Origin: Bathymodiolus brooksi
Taxonomy: Eukaryota; Mollusca; Bivalvia; Mytilida; Modiolidae
Length of the DNA: 64,000 nt
Direction: 5' to 3'
Assembly: GCA_963680875.1 (NCBI GenBank)
Contig: OY804579.1
Location: 20,197,804 to 20,261,803 of the forward strand
Below the pieces are notes generated by a model. It searched no databases. It was not told the origin of the DNA and saw only the letters and a program-made list of their open reading frames with translations. The position numbers were made by a program, and so were the translations under genes. How positions within the stretch are numbered: the stretch's first letter is position 1; each line of letters opens with the position of its first letter. Below are positions 1 through 10,708 of this stretch, piece after piece.

Positions 1-960
1 GTCAAAATTACAAGATGAGATTAAAACAGAGAAGTTTGAATTGAATAAATTCCATGCAAGTAAAAAAGATCCTTTTTACTAATGTCTTTTTTTCCTGATC
101 ATTATGCTTGTTAAATATGTTTCTATCGATGGTATTCCCCAAGCATTTTTATTTTTCCGGTTTGTTGACATAATCGTCATCACAGTTCATGACCGTTTCT
201 GGAATGTAGGCCAAGCAAATTGTATTTTAAAATACTTTGAAAATATGATGATTGATCATTCAGATTCCACCATATTCTAGAAAATGGCCGATTTTACCGG
301 GAAAATACATACAAGTGCTCTCCATTAGTCACAAAATGACAGATTATTTTGCATTTCCACTGATGCTTTAATAACAAATATACCCCTTACTTCTTGGGGT
401 AATGACATGAAATTCACAGAGAAGATAGAAAAAGAATTAATTTAAGAGCAATAATCAAAATTTATAGCATAAATTGAACAGAGAATTAAATTAAACCAGA
501 CAGAAAAATGAGATTATCTGGGTAAAAAAAACCTGTCATTATTACAAATAGCATCAACAAAACTGTATTGTTACCACTCTGTGATAATAAATGTGATTAA
601 AATAAATTGAAATCAGTCATTAATTGTTTTACAAAAATATGGCAGGATGTAGTCAGTCTAATAGATTGTATTGACAAAAGCAAAAACACCAAATTCACTG
701 GATTAAATACTTTTTATGTGGGTAAGCAAGTTTAATATTTGCATCAAATAATTAATTTTTAATACTTCAATTTCAAACTATTTAAAAAAAATATCCTTTG
801 AAATTTTTCAGACAAAACAATTACACTGAAAAAGCTAAAATACTGTACTTTCTTAATCAGGTTTACTTTTTAAGTTTGGTTGGCCTATGACAAAATCATG
901 TGCTTTATTGACCTTTGACCGACTTTATGTGACGTAATAGGACGCCATTTGGAAAAAGGG
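1..960. repeat. Longer copy of a split direct repeat
   Basis: Positions 1 to about 232 match 5037-5254 almost base for base at an offset of 5036. The match resumes at about 905-940 (a stretch containing TGTGACGTAATAG) against 5250-5292. This copy therefore has about 670 bp that the other lacks. The left end lies outside the window. I see no ORF of note. It could be an old dispersed repeat or a local duplication. Confidence 0.6.
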
Positions 961-1194
961 TAGTAAACAAATATGGGTCAGTGTGTAATTATTATCGATC
1001 TTTTTTCCATGGAACTTTACACATGTGAGCAAGAATAGATGAGGAACATAATTAAAAAGAACAAAAATGTTTACTTTTCAAACATGAAAAAAATAATCAA
1101 ACATTATCCAATGACTGACCGACCTATTGTCAGACGAGGATACAATATATATACATCTTGCTAACAGTGAAGGACAACCCAATTTCAGCAATAT

Positions 1195-1720
1195 TTAAAA
1201 AAAGTTTGAAGATACCAAAGGGGCAATCAGAAGCCGCAAATCGAAGTAGGATAGACAACACAATAGCCAAAAGAAGAAGAATAGTACACAGAAAACACTA
1301 ACCCTACTAAAATCCAGGAGTCAACTCGGGTGCTCCGGAAAGGAAAGTAGTTCCTGCTCGACATGTGACACCCATCGTGTTGCTCTTGTTGCAAACTCGG
1401 AAACTCGGTGACAAATCAAGAAACGGGAAAGAACCGGACTGTGATTACGACAAACGGAACACATCCGTGGCCATTTGTGATATACAAAGACACTCCGTAA
1501 CGGTTAACCAAGCCATGATTGCGACATTAGAACATTCGAATTGATGACTTCAACTTAACCACTATGAACCCTTGGCTCAGTAGCTTCCTTTGCTAGCAGC
1601 AACCCTCTATCAAAGAAATCATGATAGGACGCATAACAAAAATATATACCCCATATCCAGCAGAGTAAGGTCCAGTTCTTCATCACTGGCTAAAATTCCA
1701 AAGGAACACAAAACAAACAT
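1195..1720 (+). repeat. Dispersed mollusc-type repeat, copy 1
   Basis: A non-coding repeat with relatives inside the window: about 1196-1360 resembles 19743-19920 on the plus strand and the reverse complement of 28842-28950. The shared parts include a stretch near AGTTTGAAGATA and one near CTCAGGTGCTCCGGA. I associate this kind of sequence with mussel genomes, but only the internal matches are directly seen. The class of mobile element is not clear. Confidence 0.5.
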
Positions 1721-2639
1721 ATGTGCCGTCGTGGTATATTTATAGTTGCCAAGTGAATTGTCAATACCTAATTACTTTATCAAGCTATCTATGTAATTTG
1801 ATTTACACACAAAAACTATTGTTAAGTACCTTGTCTGCAGCAACATTTGGGTCTTTAAAAATCGATGTTGCGCGAGTGCTCTTTGACCCATTGCGTTTGT
1901 TTTTTTAATTATAATTTGTATTTAACAACCTCACACTTTTCATACATTCGGAAAGAGTATATCTACGTCCTCATTCTCACGTTTTGCCCATTATCTGACA
2001 TAATCCTTGACGGAATCCATTAGAATTTTGAAGTTATGTTTCCAATTTATGGATTTATGCACACGATATATCGGTCCTTTGGGCGAATACATCTCGTAGA
2101 GACGTGTTGTTTAAAATGTTAATGTCACCAGTTATATCGTGACCAGCAGGATTATATATGAATGGGGAACTTGCACATGTGCAATCAGGGGGTTTAAACT
2201 TGAAGACGGCAATATTGAGATCCAGCAACACGTTCTTGTAGTTAAATATTTTGGTTGCAATAGGTGTGGTATAGGCCATGATTTTTTCATACCATTTGTA
2301 ATAATGGACTTAACATTGAATGTGTTTTGACGAAAAACTATATCGAGAAAAAGACTATCAATTCATTTCTAGATAACAAAATTTTCAAAAAATGTGCCTA
2401 CCTCTCGTGTCCTGACGTCCGTCTTGGCTAACCGGAAGTGAAACCAAACAACCGTTGCCGTACTCGATTGTACACAGTGGGTATAGATATATGAGATTAT
2501 AGGAACAGACTGATTTTTAGTTTGTGATGAAGGCTATTGCCTAGGTTAATGGCATCAAGACATTTGTTGGCAAACGAAATTTTAAGAAAGAGCAGATGGT
2601 TACACATTTAATAAATCGAAAATTTTACATTCAACATAC

Positions 2640-3053
2640 AGGAAACGTTGCATTAAACATTCAGAAGACGCTACATTCAACACACAAGAAACGTTACATT
2701 CAACACGCAGGAAATGTTACATGAAATACGCAGGAAACGTTACATGAAATACGCAGGAAACGTTACATTCAACACGTAGGAAACGCTACATTCAACACGT
2801 AGGAAACGTTACAATCAACACGTAGGAAACTTTACAGTGAACACACATGAAACGTTGCATTAAGCATTCAAGTGATGTTAAATTCAACACGTGGGAAACG
2901 TTACATTAAATACACAGGAAACGTTGCACTCAATTCGCAGGAAACGTTACATTAAAGACACAAGAAACGTTAAATTCAACACACAGGAAACGTTACAATC
3001 AACACGTAGGAAACGTTACATTCAACACGTAGGAAACGTTACAGTGAACACAC
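2640..3053 (+). repeat. 23-bp minisatellite, 18 units
   Basis: A tandem array whose units start AGGAAACGTTACATTCAAC and are 23 bp long. The length of 414 bp equals 18 units with no indels. Units differ by substitutions. A two-unit variant near 2810-2855 recurs near 2995-3053, so part of the array was copied as a block. A partial unit precedes it at about 2622-2639. There are no spacers, so it is not a CRISPR array. Confidence 0.9.
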
Positions 3054-3059
3054 ATGAAT

Positions 3060-4400
3060 AGACGTTCCAATTAAGGATTTGTGTGGTCTAATCAATATTT
3101 TGTAAATGAAATGCAATAAATCATTTGTCTAATGCTTTCCACTGCATATATAGTAGCCTCCCAATATCTGCCATCATTGTAATGTTTACAAGTGTTGACT
3201 TGTCTGTTCCTTACATATATACACAAATATAACTGTATTATGTATAAGTATTCTACATTCTAATGAACAAAAAACTTCTCAACACTTCATTAATTGATTA
3301 ATCAGTTATTTCCAGAAACGATATCTATAATTAAGATACAATTTAATCAAAACTTATATTGAACATCATGTGATGTTTGGTGCTAATGAATTTGAAATGA
3401 CATTCTAATATGACGTCTCTAAAACGGCACACACGATAATACTCAACAACTCTATATTTAGCGCAAGTGCAGTACACAACAAATCTGGCTGTTCCATTGT
3501 GACTCCCGCTGTGAAATTATCGTGACGACCGAGTGTAAACAAACAAAACACCAGCATATAACGTATCTTTAAAGACCTTAAAATAAAAATTTCCCCTCAG
3601 TTATAAATAAATATTCTGTGACTAAGTATTTTTTTATCATTTGTATTGAAAATTTACATTTGGGGATCCCCAGTACGCACACATACATTCCATTATGTGT
3701 CGGCCATGAATAACCGGAAAATGCACTAACCTTCATGTTTTCCTACGTATACATTGATAACTGGACGGTGATGTAATTAAGTTACTGATATTTTCCAATT
3801 TGATGGCATTTTGAATTTTGCTACTCAAACAAGTAAAATGCTCACAAAATCGTAAAATAAATCAGTAACCAGCTTGTGTCAATCAGCGTCCCTTGTAAAC
3901 AACGTCACAGGATGACGATATATTACAAAAGTGAAAGTCGATAGATGGTTGTCTTAAGTATTTATTCCGGAATTATTTTTTTTTATGTCAACAATACAAG
4001 CTTTTTTTCCATTGGCATTTATTTTTTTTATTTCATATCTAACAATAATTGTCGATTATTAACAACTGTTCAAGTGTTCGATATTATGTTTGACAACTCC
4101 GCTCCGCCATCTTGTTAGCGCACGAAATGATGAACGAATGAACTCTGACTTTTTTAAGATATTTTTACGCAGGGATTGTTCAATCGAATCTATATTGGAA
4201 AATACACAATAAATATGTTTTTCATGTTAACATCCATATCTTTGTTTTAAAATATCTCGTTCAAATACAAATAATTCAAAATCAATTCAAAATTTCCGAA
4301 GGAGGTAAATGGAACAGCCACCAAATGCTGTGTGTATACAGTTCACGAATGGTTAAAAATTACCGTATTTGTCCTATTAGAATCGAAATAATTCATGGCA
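3060..4400. other. AT-rich DNA without a recognisable gene
   Basis: No ORF with coding character, no RNA gene and no clear element end was found here. Short stretches such as CGTGACGACCGAGTG near 3520 look like fragments of the same repeats seen near 4910 and 5280, but the matches are too short to classify. Confidence 0.4.
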
Positions 4401-4530
4401 GGCATAGAGTTGTGCAAATTTACACATGGGCTGGGCCTTTATATTCTTAGATTTTACCCCTCGCTATCGCTTGGGGTAAAATTCGAATATAAAGGCCCAG
4501 CCCATGTGTAAATTTGCACAACTCTATGCC
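4401..4530. repeat. 130-bp perfect hairpin
   Basis: A 46-bp arm at 4401-4446 is exactly the reverse complement of 4485-4530. The 38-bp centre is itself mostly palindromic (TTTTACCCC against GGGGTAAAA around CGCTATCG), so nearly all 130 bp can fold. It resembles a hairpin-type non-autonomous element. No obvious target-site duplication was found. Confidence 0.85.
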
Positions 4531-4761
4531 TTATTTCTTATTTCTTAATTGTCACACAATCGTATAGAGGTCAACAGGTAAGTCATAATTTTCCTGCATT
4601 GAATTTGAAATTCTCATAGACTATAGAGTACATACAAACCTTAAAAAAGTTAATATGGAATATTTATGTAATACTAATGTTGTTATTGATAAGAATGTTG
4701 TTTTAAATATTGAAAATATATATGTAATGACAAATTCAAAGAGAAATGGTATTCATAGATT

Positions 4762-4884
4762 ATTATGTGGCATTTTTCATATCATGTCATATCAACCCGA
4801 GACGTCCATATTAGCCCAATGGCCGAAGGCTAATATGGGTCGAGTGTTGATATGGCATGTGATATGAAAAATGCCATATCATAA
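4762..4884. repeat. Imperfect 120-bp hairpin
   Basis: The left arm begins near GGCATTTTTCATATCATG (about 4769) and pairs with the right arm ending near CATGTGATATGAAAAATGCC (about 4855-4874). The stem continues inward to CCATATTAGCC/GGCTAATATGG with a very short loop at about 4818-4825. The few mismatches show it is older than the hairpin at 4401. A 70-aa ORF spanning it is a by-product of the palindrome. Confidence 0.75.
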
Positions 4885-5036
4885 CCTATTTATCATATAT
4901 CGTGTCGTGACATCTGCTCGGTCATGCAATAAAGTCGGTCACTTGTTTTGATTTACAATTATGGCGCAGCACGAGACCAATGGCGTCATTTTGTATATTC
5001 ATAGCGTACATAAACACAGAGGGAATTCTTTTCAAC

Positions 5037-5292
5037 GTCAAAATTACAAGATGAGATTAAAACAGAGAAGTTTGAATTGAATAAATTCCATGCAAGTAAA
5101 AAAGATCCTTTTTACTAATGTCTTTTTTTCCTGATCATTATGCTTGTTAAATATATTTCTATCGATGGTATTCCCCAAGCATTTTTATTTTTCCGGTTTG
5201 TTGACATAATCGTCATCACAGTTCATGACCGTGGCCAAGCAAATTGTATTTTATTGACCTATGACCTGCCTTATGTGATGTGACGTAATAGC
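5037..5292. repeat. Shorter copy of the split direct repeat
   Basis: It matches the start of the window (1-232) and then jumps to sequence equivalent to about 905-940. It therefore lacks, or never had, the 670 bp between them. The spacing of 5.0 kb between copies contains the minisatellite and both hairpins. Confidence 0.6.
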
Positions 5293-5299
5293 ATCGTGT

Positions 5300-5998
5300 T
5301 ATCGGTTTTCGTGCTATTATCGATTTTCCGATATAGCGATTAACAGTGTTAACCCTTCATTCATAATAATTATGACGATTGGAATTTTCAAAGAATGGCT
5401 AGTTAAATATTTCTTTGTACATAAGATTGTTTTTAAAGCCATTCTTGTATTTTAATATACTCTCGATTATCTGGCAACTTTTGTTGTCAGTAAAATGGCG
5501 TCATCTGTTTTCGTGTGAAGTAAAAACAAGGCCGATATACGGGATGGAAACGAATATATAATCCGGAAATGGCTGGTTTTAAAATTTCATGGTTCTGGCC
5601 ATCTACCAAATCATACTACATCTAAATAAAATAACAGAATGTTTGAAAATGACCACTTTCAAAATTGTGTTTACTTTAGATGTTTTTTTAGTGCTGAAAC
5701 CACAATGCACTGCAAAGTGACATGCATTTTATATAAGAAAGAGGCACATTTCAGTTAGCTCTTTTGTTTACAAGTACGATCAGTGACCCCGTGACAGTTA
5801 CATGACAGGAAGAGCCGGTGTCTGAGAGGCAGACGACATAGTTAAATTTTATATAGCCCTTCTGGATTTTTTTCCAGCTACTTTATAAATGAAGTAAATT
5901 TTTAGCATTACAAAAAGTATGGTTCAGTAGGTAGGTTCACTGTTTTTGGTACTTACGTCTTTAAAAGCAAACTTTAACATTTTTTTACAGATGTCACG
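5300..5998. other. Gene-free spacer
   Basis: AT-rich sequence with no supported ORF, RNA gene or repeat boundary. Confidence 0.35.
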
Positions 5999-6005
5999 TT
6001 GTAGT

Positions 6006-7240
6006 CTAGCTGCGGAACCGTAGCCCTTTATGGTCTTTTTTTTTCTTTTTTTTGCGGACCATAGGGCTACGGTTTTCACTCTATCAAAAACTTTCGAAAC
6101 TGCGCAAAAAAAAATCTTGCGCCGCTTTTTTGCCAATTTTTGTCATGAAATCGGGTGCGGGAACGATCAAATATATATATTTCGTTTCGTTAGATATTTA
6201 TCTACATTCTTCTATACTTACTTACCTATTAATATTCATTTCCAGTTCATTATCATAACAAATATCTCATTTGTGACAAATCCCGCCTACTTCGTCCGCC
6301 ATCTTGCTTCTCCGGTAGTCTCGTTCTAATATAACCCTATTTATTTATAAACCGCAAACACGTATTTGGTTTGTTTACGTTTTACCGAAGATGTTTTCGG
6401 CGGTTTATATAAGGAGAAATGAGAGTTTGGATCTTCTTGGCATATATTTTTCAATAAATAATCTGAATAAATAAATGGTTTTTTAAATTTCTTTTTCTGA
6501 AAGTGACTTTCATTGAACATTTTTGAAAATGATTATTGACATCTTCCACCCCCCTATTTTCGGACAAGTTAATATATAATACATAACCTAAATGGATGTG
6601 GAAACAATATACAAAGATAAGTTGAAGGGAAAATATAAGTTTATGTTTGATCTGAAAGAAAACCAAAAGTGTTTGATAACCAATATAATAGAAAGAAAAA
6701 ACTCAATTGGTATTTTTCCTACTGGATATGGGAAAAGTGTATGTATGTTTCCAAATGGTGCCTTTGATTCACGATGCAATTTACGGTGGAAAGCATATTG
6801 GTTTGGTAATTTCACCACTGAAGAGCCTTATGATTGACCAGTGTAAAGAAACCAAACACGTGTTTGCGGTTTATAAATAAATAGGGTTATATTTGGAAAA
6901 ATCACGTGACCTCAGAACGAGACTACCGGAGAAGCAAGATGGCGGACGAAGTAGGCGGGATTTGTCACAAATGAGATATTTGTTATGATAATGAACTGGA
7001 AATGAATATTAATAGGTAAGTAAGTATAGAAGAATGTAGATAAATATCTAACGAAACGAAATATACATGTTTGATCGTTCGCGCACCCGATTTCATGACA
7101 AAAATTGGCAAAAAAGCGGCGCAAGATTTTTTTTTGCGCAGTTTCGAAAGTTTTTGATAGAAAGAAAACCGTAGCACTATGGTCCGCAAAAAATAAAAAT
7201 AAATAAAAAGGACCATAAAGGGCTACGGTTCCGCAGCTAG
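6006..7240. mobile_element. Foldback-like element with ~0.37-kb terminal inverted repeats
   Basis: The left arm (6006 to about 6378) is the reverse complement of the right arm (about 6851-7240). The right arm has about 27 extra bp near 6896-6920. The outer ends read CTAGCTGCGGAACCG and its complement. A 7-bp direct repeat TTGTAGT lies immediately outside at 5999-6005 and 7241-7247, so the unit looks inserted as a whole. The 470-bp centre carries a broken RecQ-like helicase fragment. The target duplication length would fit a hAT-like or similar cut-and-paste enzyme, but there is no transposase inside, so it must be non-autonomous. Confidence 0.8.
6592..6861 (+). pseudogene. RecQ-like DNA helicase fragment, frameshifted
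   Basis: The first frame (from ATG 6592) gives a helicase start with a Walker A motif, FPTGYGKSVCM, at about residues 41-51. Directly after it the homology moves by one base into another frame, which reads the motif Ia-like segment GLVISPLKSLMIDQ ending near 6840. Known RecQ enzymes have a PTGxGKS motif followed 25-35 residues later by a VISPLxSLMxDQ motif, so the order and spacing fit. Only the N-terminal part of the helicase core remains; there is no DExH box or later motif. It lies in the centre of the inverted-repeat element and looks like a captured and decayed fragment, not a working gene. A related remnant lies at 14323-14493. Confidence 0.7.
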
Positions 7241-7379
7241 TTGTAGTCCTGTTTACGTTCCATAAATAGAAACCGGAGGACACGTCAACAATAATGCGTG
7301 CGCTGTGGAAATCAAAATAAAATGGATGATACGAAAAGACATGACATACGAAAACACATATGTGACATACCGTGACGAT

Positions 7380-7484
7380 ATGATATGTCTATTTGTATTT
7401 ATATAGAATGTGAATTTGTTATGTCCTCTTGTACACCTGTGTGTCTGAGGTTGTATAAATAAAATCTTGTCTTGTCTTGTCTAG
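7380..7484 (+). repeat. Possible 3' end of a non-LTR element
   Basis: The stretch ends GTATAAATAAAATCTTGTCTTGTCTTGTC, a simple-repeat tail of the kind found at the 3' end of some LINEs. No reverse transcriptase frame is attached, so it would be a 5'-truncated copy. The call rests on tail structure only. Confidence 0.25.
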
Positions 7485-9629
7485 AGACATAATCCTTATA
7501 CAGCTACAACACAACACAAGATGAAGTGTCATCATTCGTTGCATAACGAACATTTTCCATGTTTTCTTCGCTATCCATTTTGACAGTAGCAGACGACGGA
7601 AATAAAGAACGATACATTATTAACGAAAACTGATCGAACCATAAAACATGAATTCCGGAAAATATTTTTCTTCCCAAAAAAGAAAAAATAATTGTGAAAA
7701 ACTAAATACTCGATTTCATGCAAAATTTCCGGCCGCCATTTTGAAAAATTCATACAACACCCCATGTAATACGGCACACATTTTACATCCCCCATGTAAT
7801 ATGGATAAGGTTATTACATCGTGGGAGATATGACTTGTTGCATTTCGAATTTATCACATATGCAAAATTAAACATATCTTGAGTAAGTATATGATAAAAT
7901 GATTTAATGTTAAACGATCACAGTGTAATGGACTTAAAGGGGCATTATCTGCCAAATCGTAATTTTTTGTTATTCGTAAAAACTATCAGATATGATTGAT
8001 GCCTTAATAAAACGTGTTTCTGTAACTTATAAATGTTGAAATGTACGCGCATCGAGGAAAAATCGTGCAACTGCTCGTGTTTTGAGATCGATCAAGAGAT
8101 GGACGCCATCTTATTAATTATCGACATTGTTTACGGAGTTTGTCGAATCGTCATTAAATCAGTACAACAATGCACTTACCGGTACCGGGTATTTCTTATT
8201 TTTTGTGAATCTGATTTTAGTCGGTGTTAATTCACTCATTCTAATGAAATGTGGCCAATGTAGTGTTTTTCGTGTCGCATATAATGATGGGCGATTAAAA
8301 ATGATCTTGAGTGTACCAGGTGGCGACAATTATATTTGCTCTTCAATGGGATGTTCAATTGACAATTAAAAAAAATTGGACTACCTTACGGCATTGTTAA
8401 GGGCTGATTTTCAGGATGTTAAATTTCAGTTGTGTACGAAAACGTCATGTCGCTTGCAAAGATGTCACTATTAGGTGCTTTATTTTAATTTGCCTTGTGA
8501 TGAAGACGATAAACATTCAACAACTGTTTATGCACAAAGGTGTTAGGAATGTATTGCAAAATTATTTTTGTATGAGTCTTACAAAATAGGCTTGATATCA
8601 CAATATAACTTAACTGTCGCAAAAATGCTCCTAACTTCCGTAACACTTTCAAAATAAATTGTTGAGAAATCATACCAAGCAGCTGAATTTAAACATTTCT
8701 AGCAATGGAAATAGAACAAAACGTGCAAATCTTAAAATTTTCGAATGTCTCCTTTAATAGACTAACTTCCGTAACGCAATATTTAGCCATTTTGGTCAGA
8801 TCTACCGCTCCCATCCTAGAACTGCAAATAAAGCAGAATAAAATCTTTAAATAGTTGAATTAGGGGTGAGTACATATTACGGGAATTGCAAACTACAGCT
8901 TCTTTTTATTGCCTATACTAACTTCCGTAACTTCTAACTTCCGTAACCGTTTTTTCGAATTCCTCATCTTTCCGGAAACCGAATCCACTAAGCTTATTAG
9001 TTTTTCATACATCACCGGATGCTGTTCTCTGGAAAACAGCTTTTTAGATAATCCTCAATGAAAACGGAGACATTAGAAAGAAAACCAAGGTAAGTTTTAT
9101 TTGATGATGGAATATATATAATATTTTCATTATTAATATACCGTAGTATAAAAAGTATTTAGTTTTAATAAATTCATACAGTTACCAAAACGTACCACGT
9201 TTCGTCTGCTCAGTTACCGGTGAAATGTGAATTTATTTAGTCCCGGAAAAATTTTGACCGGGCCGTTACGGAAGTTAGCCAATAATTTATGTCTTCCATT
9301 TGAGCATGGAACAGAAGTTTTCTTCAGTTAAAACACTTAGCAACGTTTTAAGATGCATCATGACCAAATCCTGAACAGAAGGAGTAAATATATCTGCGAA
9401 ACTCTTACCTGAACCATGAAAAAAAAAGAAAAAAAAGACAACACACCAAAAAAAAACAACAACAAAAAATAAAAACAAATTTCTCTTGAATGGATTTTTT
9501 AATGCTAGATAGCCTGATGCTTTTGTGAGGAGCATGCTTGCAAATCCTTCTGAATGTACACGTAGCCCATTAGTTACAACAATTTCCTTCATGGTATTTT
9601 TATCCTGAGTATACGTTTCTGGAATTATT

Positions 9630-9909
9630 TTATTTGATTTTTGATTTTTTTTGTGTTTAACGCCACTTTCAACAATATTTCAGCTATATCATGGCGACCA
9701 GTTTTAGTGGTGGAAGAAGCCGGAGTACCCGGAGAGAACCACTGGCCATGGGCAAGCAACTGGTAAACTTTATCACTTGCGGCTGCGAGTCGAGTGCACC
9801 CTTTTTTGTAATTTACAAAGCCGGGCGCGAACCCACGCCGTATTGGTGATAGGCTTGTATGAGTTGTTAGGTAATCCAACTACCTAACTCATTGAGCCAC
9901 CCGGGCCCT
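9630..9909 (-). mobile_element. tRNA-derived SINE, full length
   Basis: On the minus strand it begins GGGCCCGGGTGGCTCAATGAG (A-box-like) and has a B-box-like GGTTCGCGCCC. Its 3' core contains CATGATATAGCTGAAATATT and it ends in an A/T-rich tail. The direct repeat TGGAATTATT at 9620-9629 and 9910-9919 is its target-site duplication. The same family occurs split at 55334/59469. It sits just upstream of the 225-codon ORF within the TTAA element, so it landed after that element did. Confidence 0.85.
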
Positions 9910-9934
9910 TGGAATTATTCGACAGGGGAAAGTA

Positions 9935-10612
9935 TTGATTCAGAATGCAGAAGACTTTTACGCCTGGGCCAAACAAACAGAGGAAAATGGAAGCAAGATC
10001 AAGTATTTATTTTATAATCAAGAAGACTTTGACAATGGCGACAAAATACTGCAAGAAAAAGAAAAACCTCTGCCGATTACAGGAACATTCAGGTTACACG
10101 CTGTAGTGCCGACCAGTAAGTACACAATCATGACGAGAGATATGTCATGCTCTTGCGAGGAATGTCTCAAGGATGTCAGAACCAGTCCGCATGCCTGGAA
10201 AGAACACACTCTTTGTAAAAGAGGAAATGGAAATGATGACAACAATGACCAAACTGGTCTAGTTACTGAAGAACTGGAGACACCGAACCAGGTTGAGACA
10301 GTAAATCAGATTGAACTTGACATTCAACCAAATACCTGGGTTTCTTGCGTTTACGAACATAATTGGTATATCGGAGAGGTAGAGAACGTTGACAATGATG
10401 AAAACGAAGTTGAAATAAATTTTCTTGAAAGATCAGGGAAGTATGGGAAAGCGTGTAAATGGCCTACTCGTCCTGACAAAATTTGGATACCGAGAACAGA
10501 CATTTTAACTGTATTGCAAGAGCCACGACCAGTTGGGAAAACAAAACGCATGTATCAAATGGATCAGACAGACATTGAAATTGTTGAAAAAATATTCGAT
10601 CAACTAAAATAG
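9935..10612 (+). CDS. Uncharacterised transposon-borne protein (C-terminal part)
   Basis: An open frame of 225 codons. It has no ATG at its left end (codon TTG at 9935), and the frame is open a little further left to the SINE border, so it is an exon or a truncated ORF. A consensus acceptor (CGACAG) lies at 9920-9925. Visible features: a short cysteine cluster SCSCEECLKD at about residues 71-80, then an acidic linker, then a 60-residue module with VSCVYEHNWYIGEVENV and WPTRPDKIWIP, which looks like a small beta-barrel (Tudor or chromo-like) domain. I recall similar C-terminal modules in unnamed mollusc and fish proteins. No catalytic motif is visible. It is the only substantial ORF of the surrounding TTAA element and may come from its autonomous relative. 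Confidence 0.55.
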   Translation: MIQNAEDFYAWAKQTEENGSKIKYLFYNQEDFDNGDKILQEKEKPLPITGTFRLHAVVPTSKYTIMTRDMSCSCEECLKDVRTSPHAWKEHTLCKRGNGNDDNNDQTGLVTEELETPNQVETVNQIELDIQPNTWVSCVYEHNWYIGEVENVDNDENEVEINFLERSGKYGKACKWPTRPDKIWIPRTDILTVLQEPRPVGKTKRMYQMDQTDIEIVEKIFDQLK

Positions 10613-10708
10613 ACATTTTGTCTCCTACGAATGTATCAAATGGATCCGACAGACATTGAAAATGTTGAAAAAAACATTCAATCAACTAAAATAGATATTT
10701 TGTCTCCA
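10550..10708 (+). repeat. 81-bp tandem duplication of an ORF 3' end
   Basis: The stretch 10550-10630 (last 20 codons, stop, start of the 3' UTR) is repeated with about 7 differences at 10631-10708. The second copy lies after the stop codon, so it does not change the protein. Confidence 0.8.

Noticed and set aside
2640..3053. CRISPR-like array
   Set aside because: Units follow each other without spacers and the DNA is eukaryotic; it is a minisatellite.
6030..6329. 99-residue ORF in the left arm of the inverted-repeat element
   Set aside because: It is also read from the right arm in the opposite direction, as expected for any frame in an inverted repeat, and has no recognisable domain.
9287..9592. 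101-codon minus-strand ORF
   Set aside because: Half of it is an A-rich tract; the remainder has no support from splice sites or a known family.
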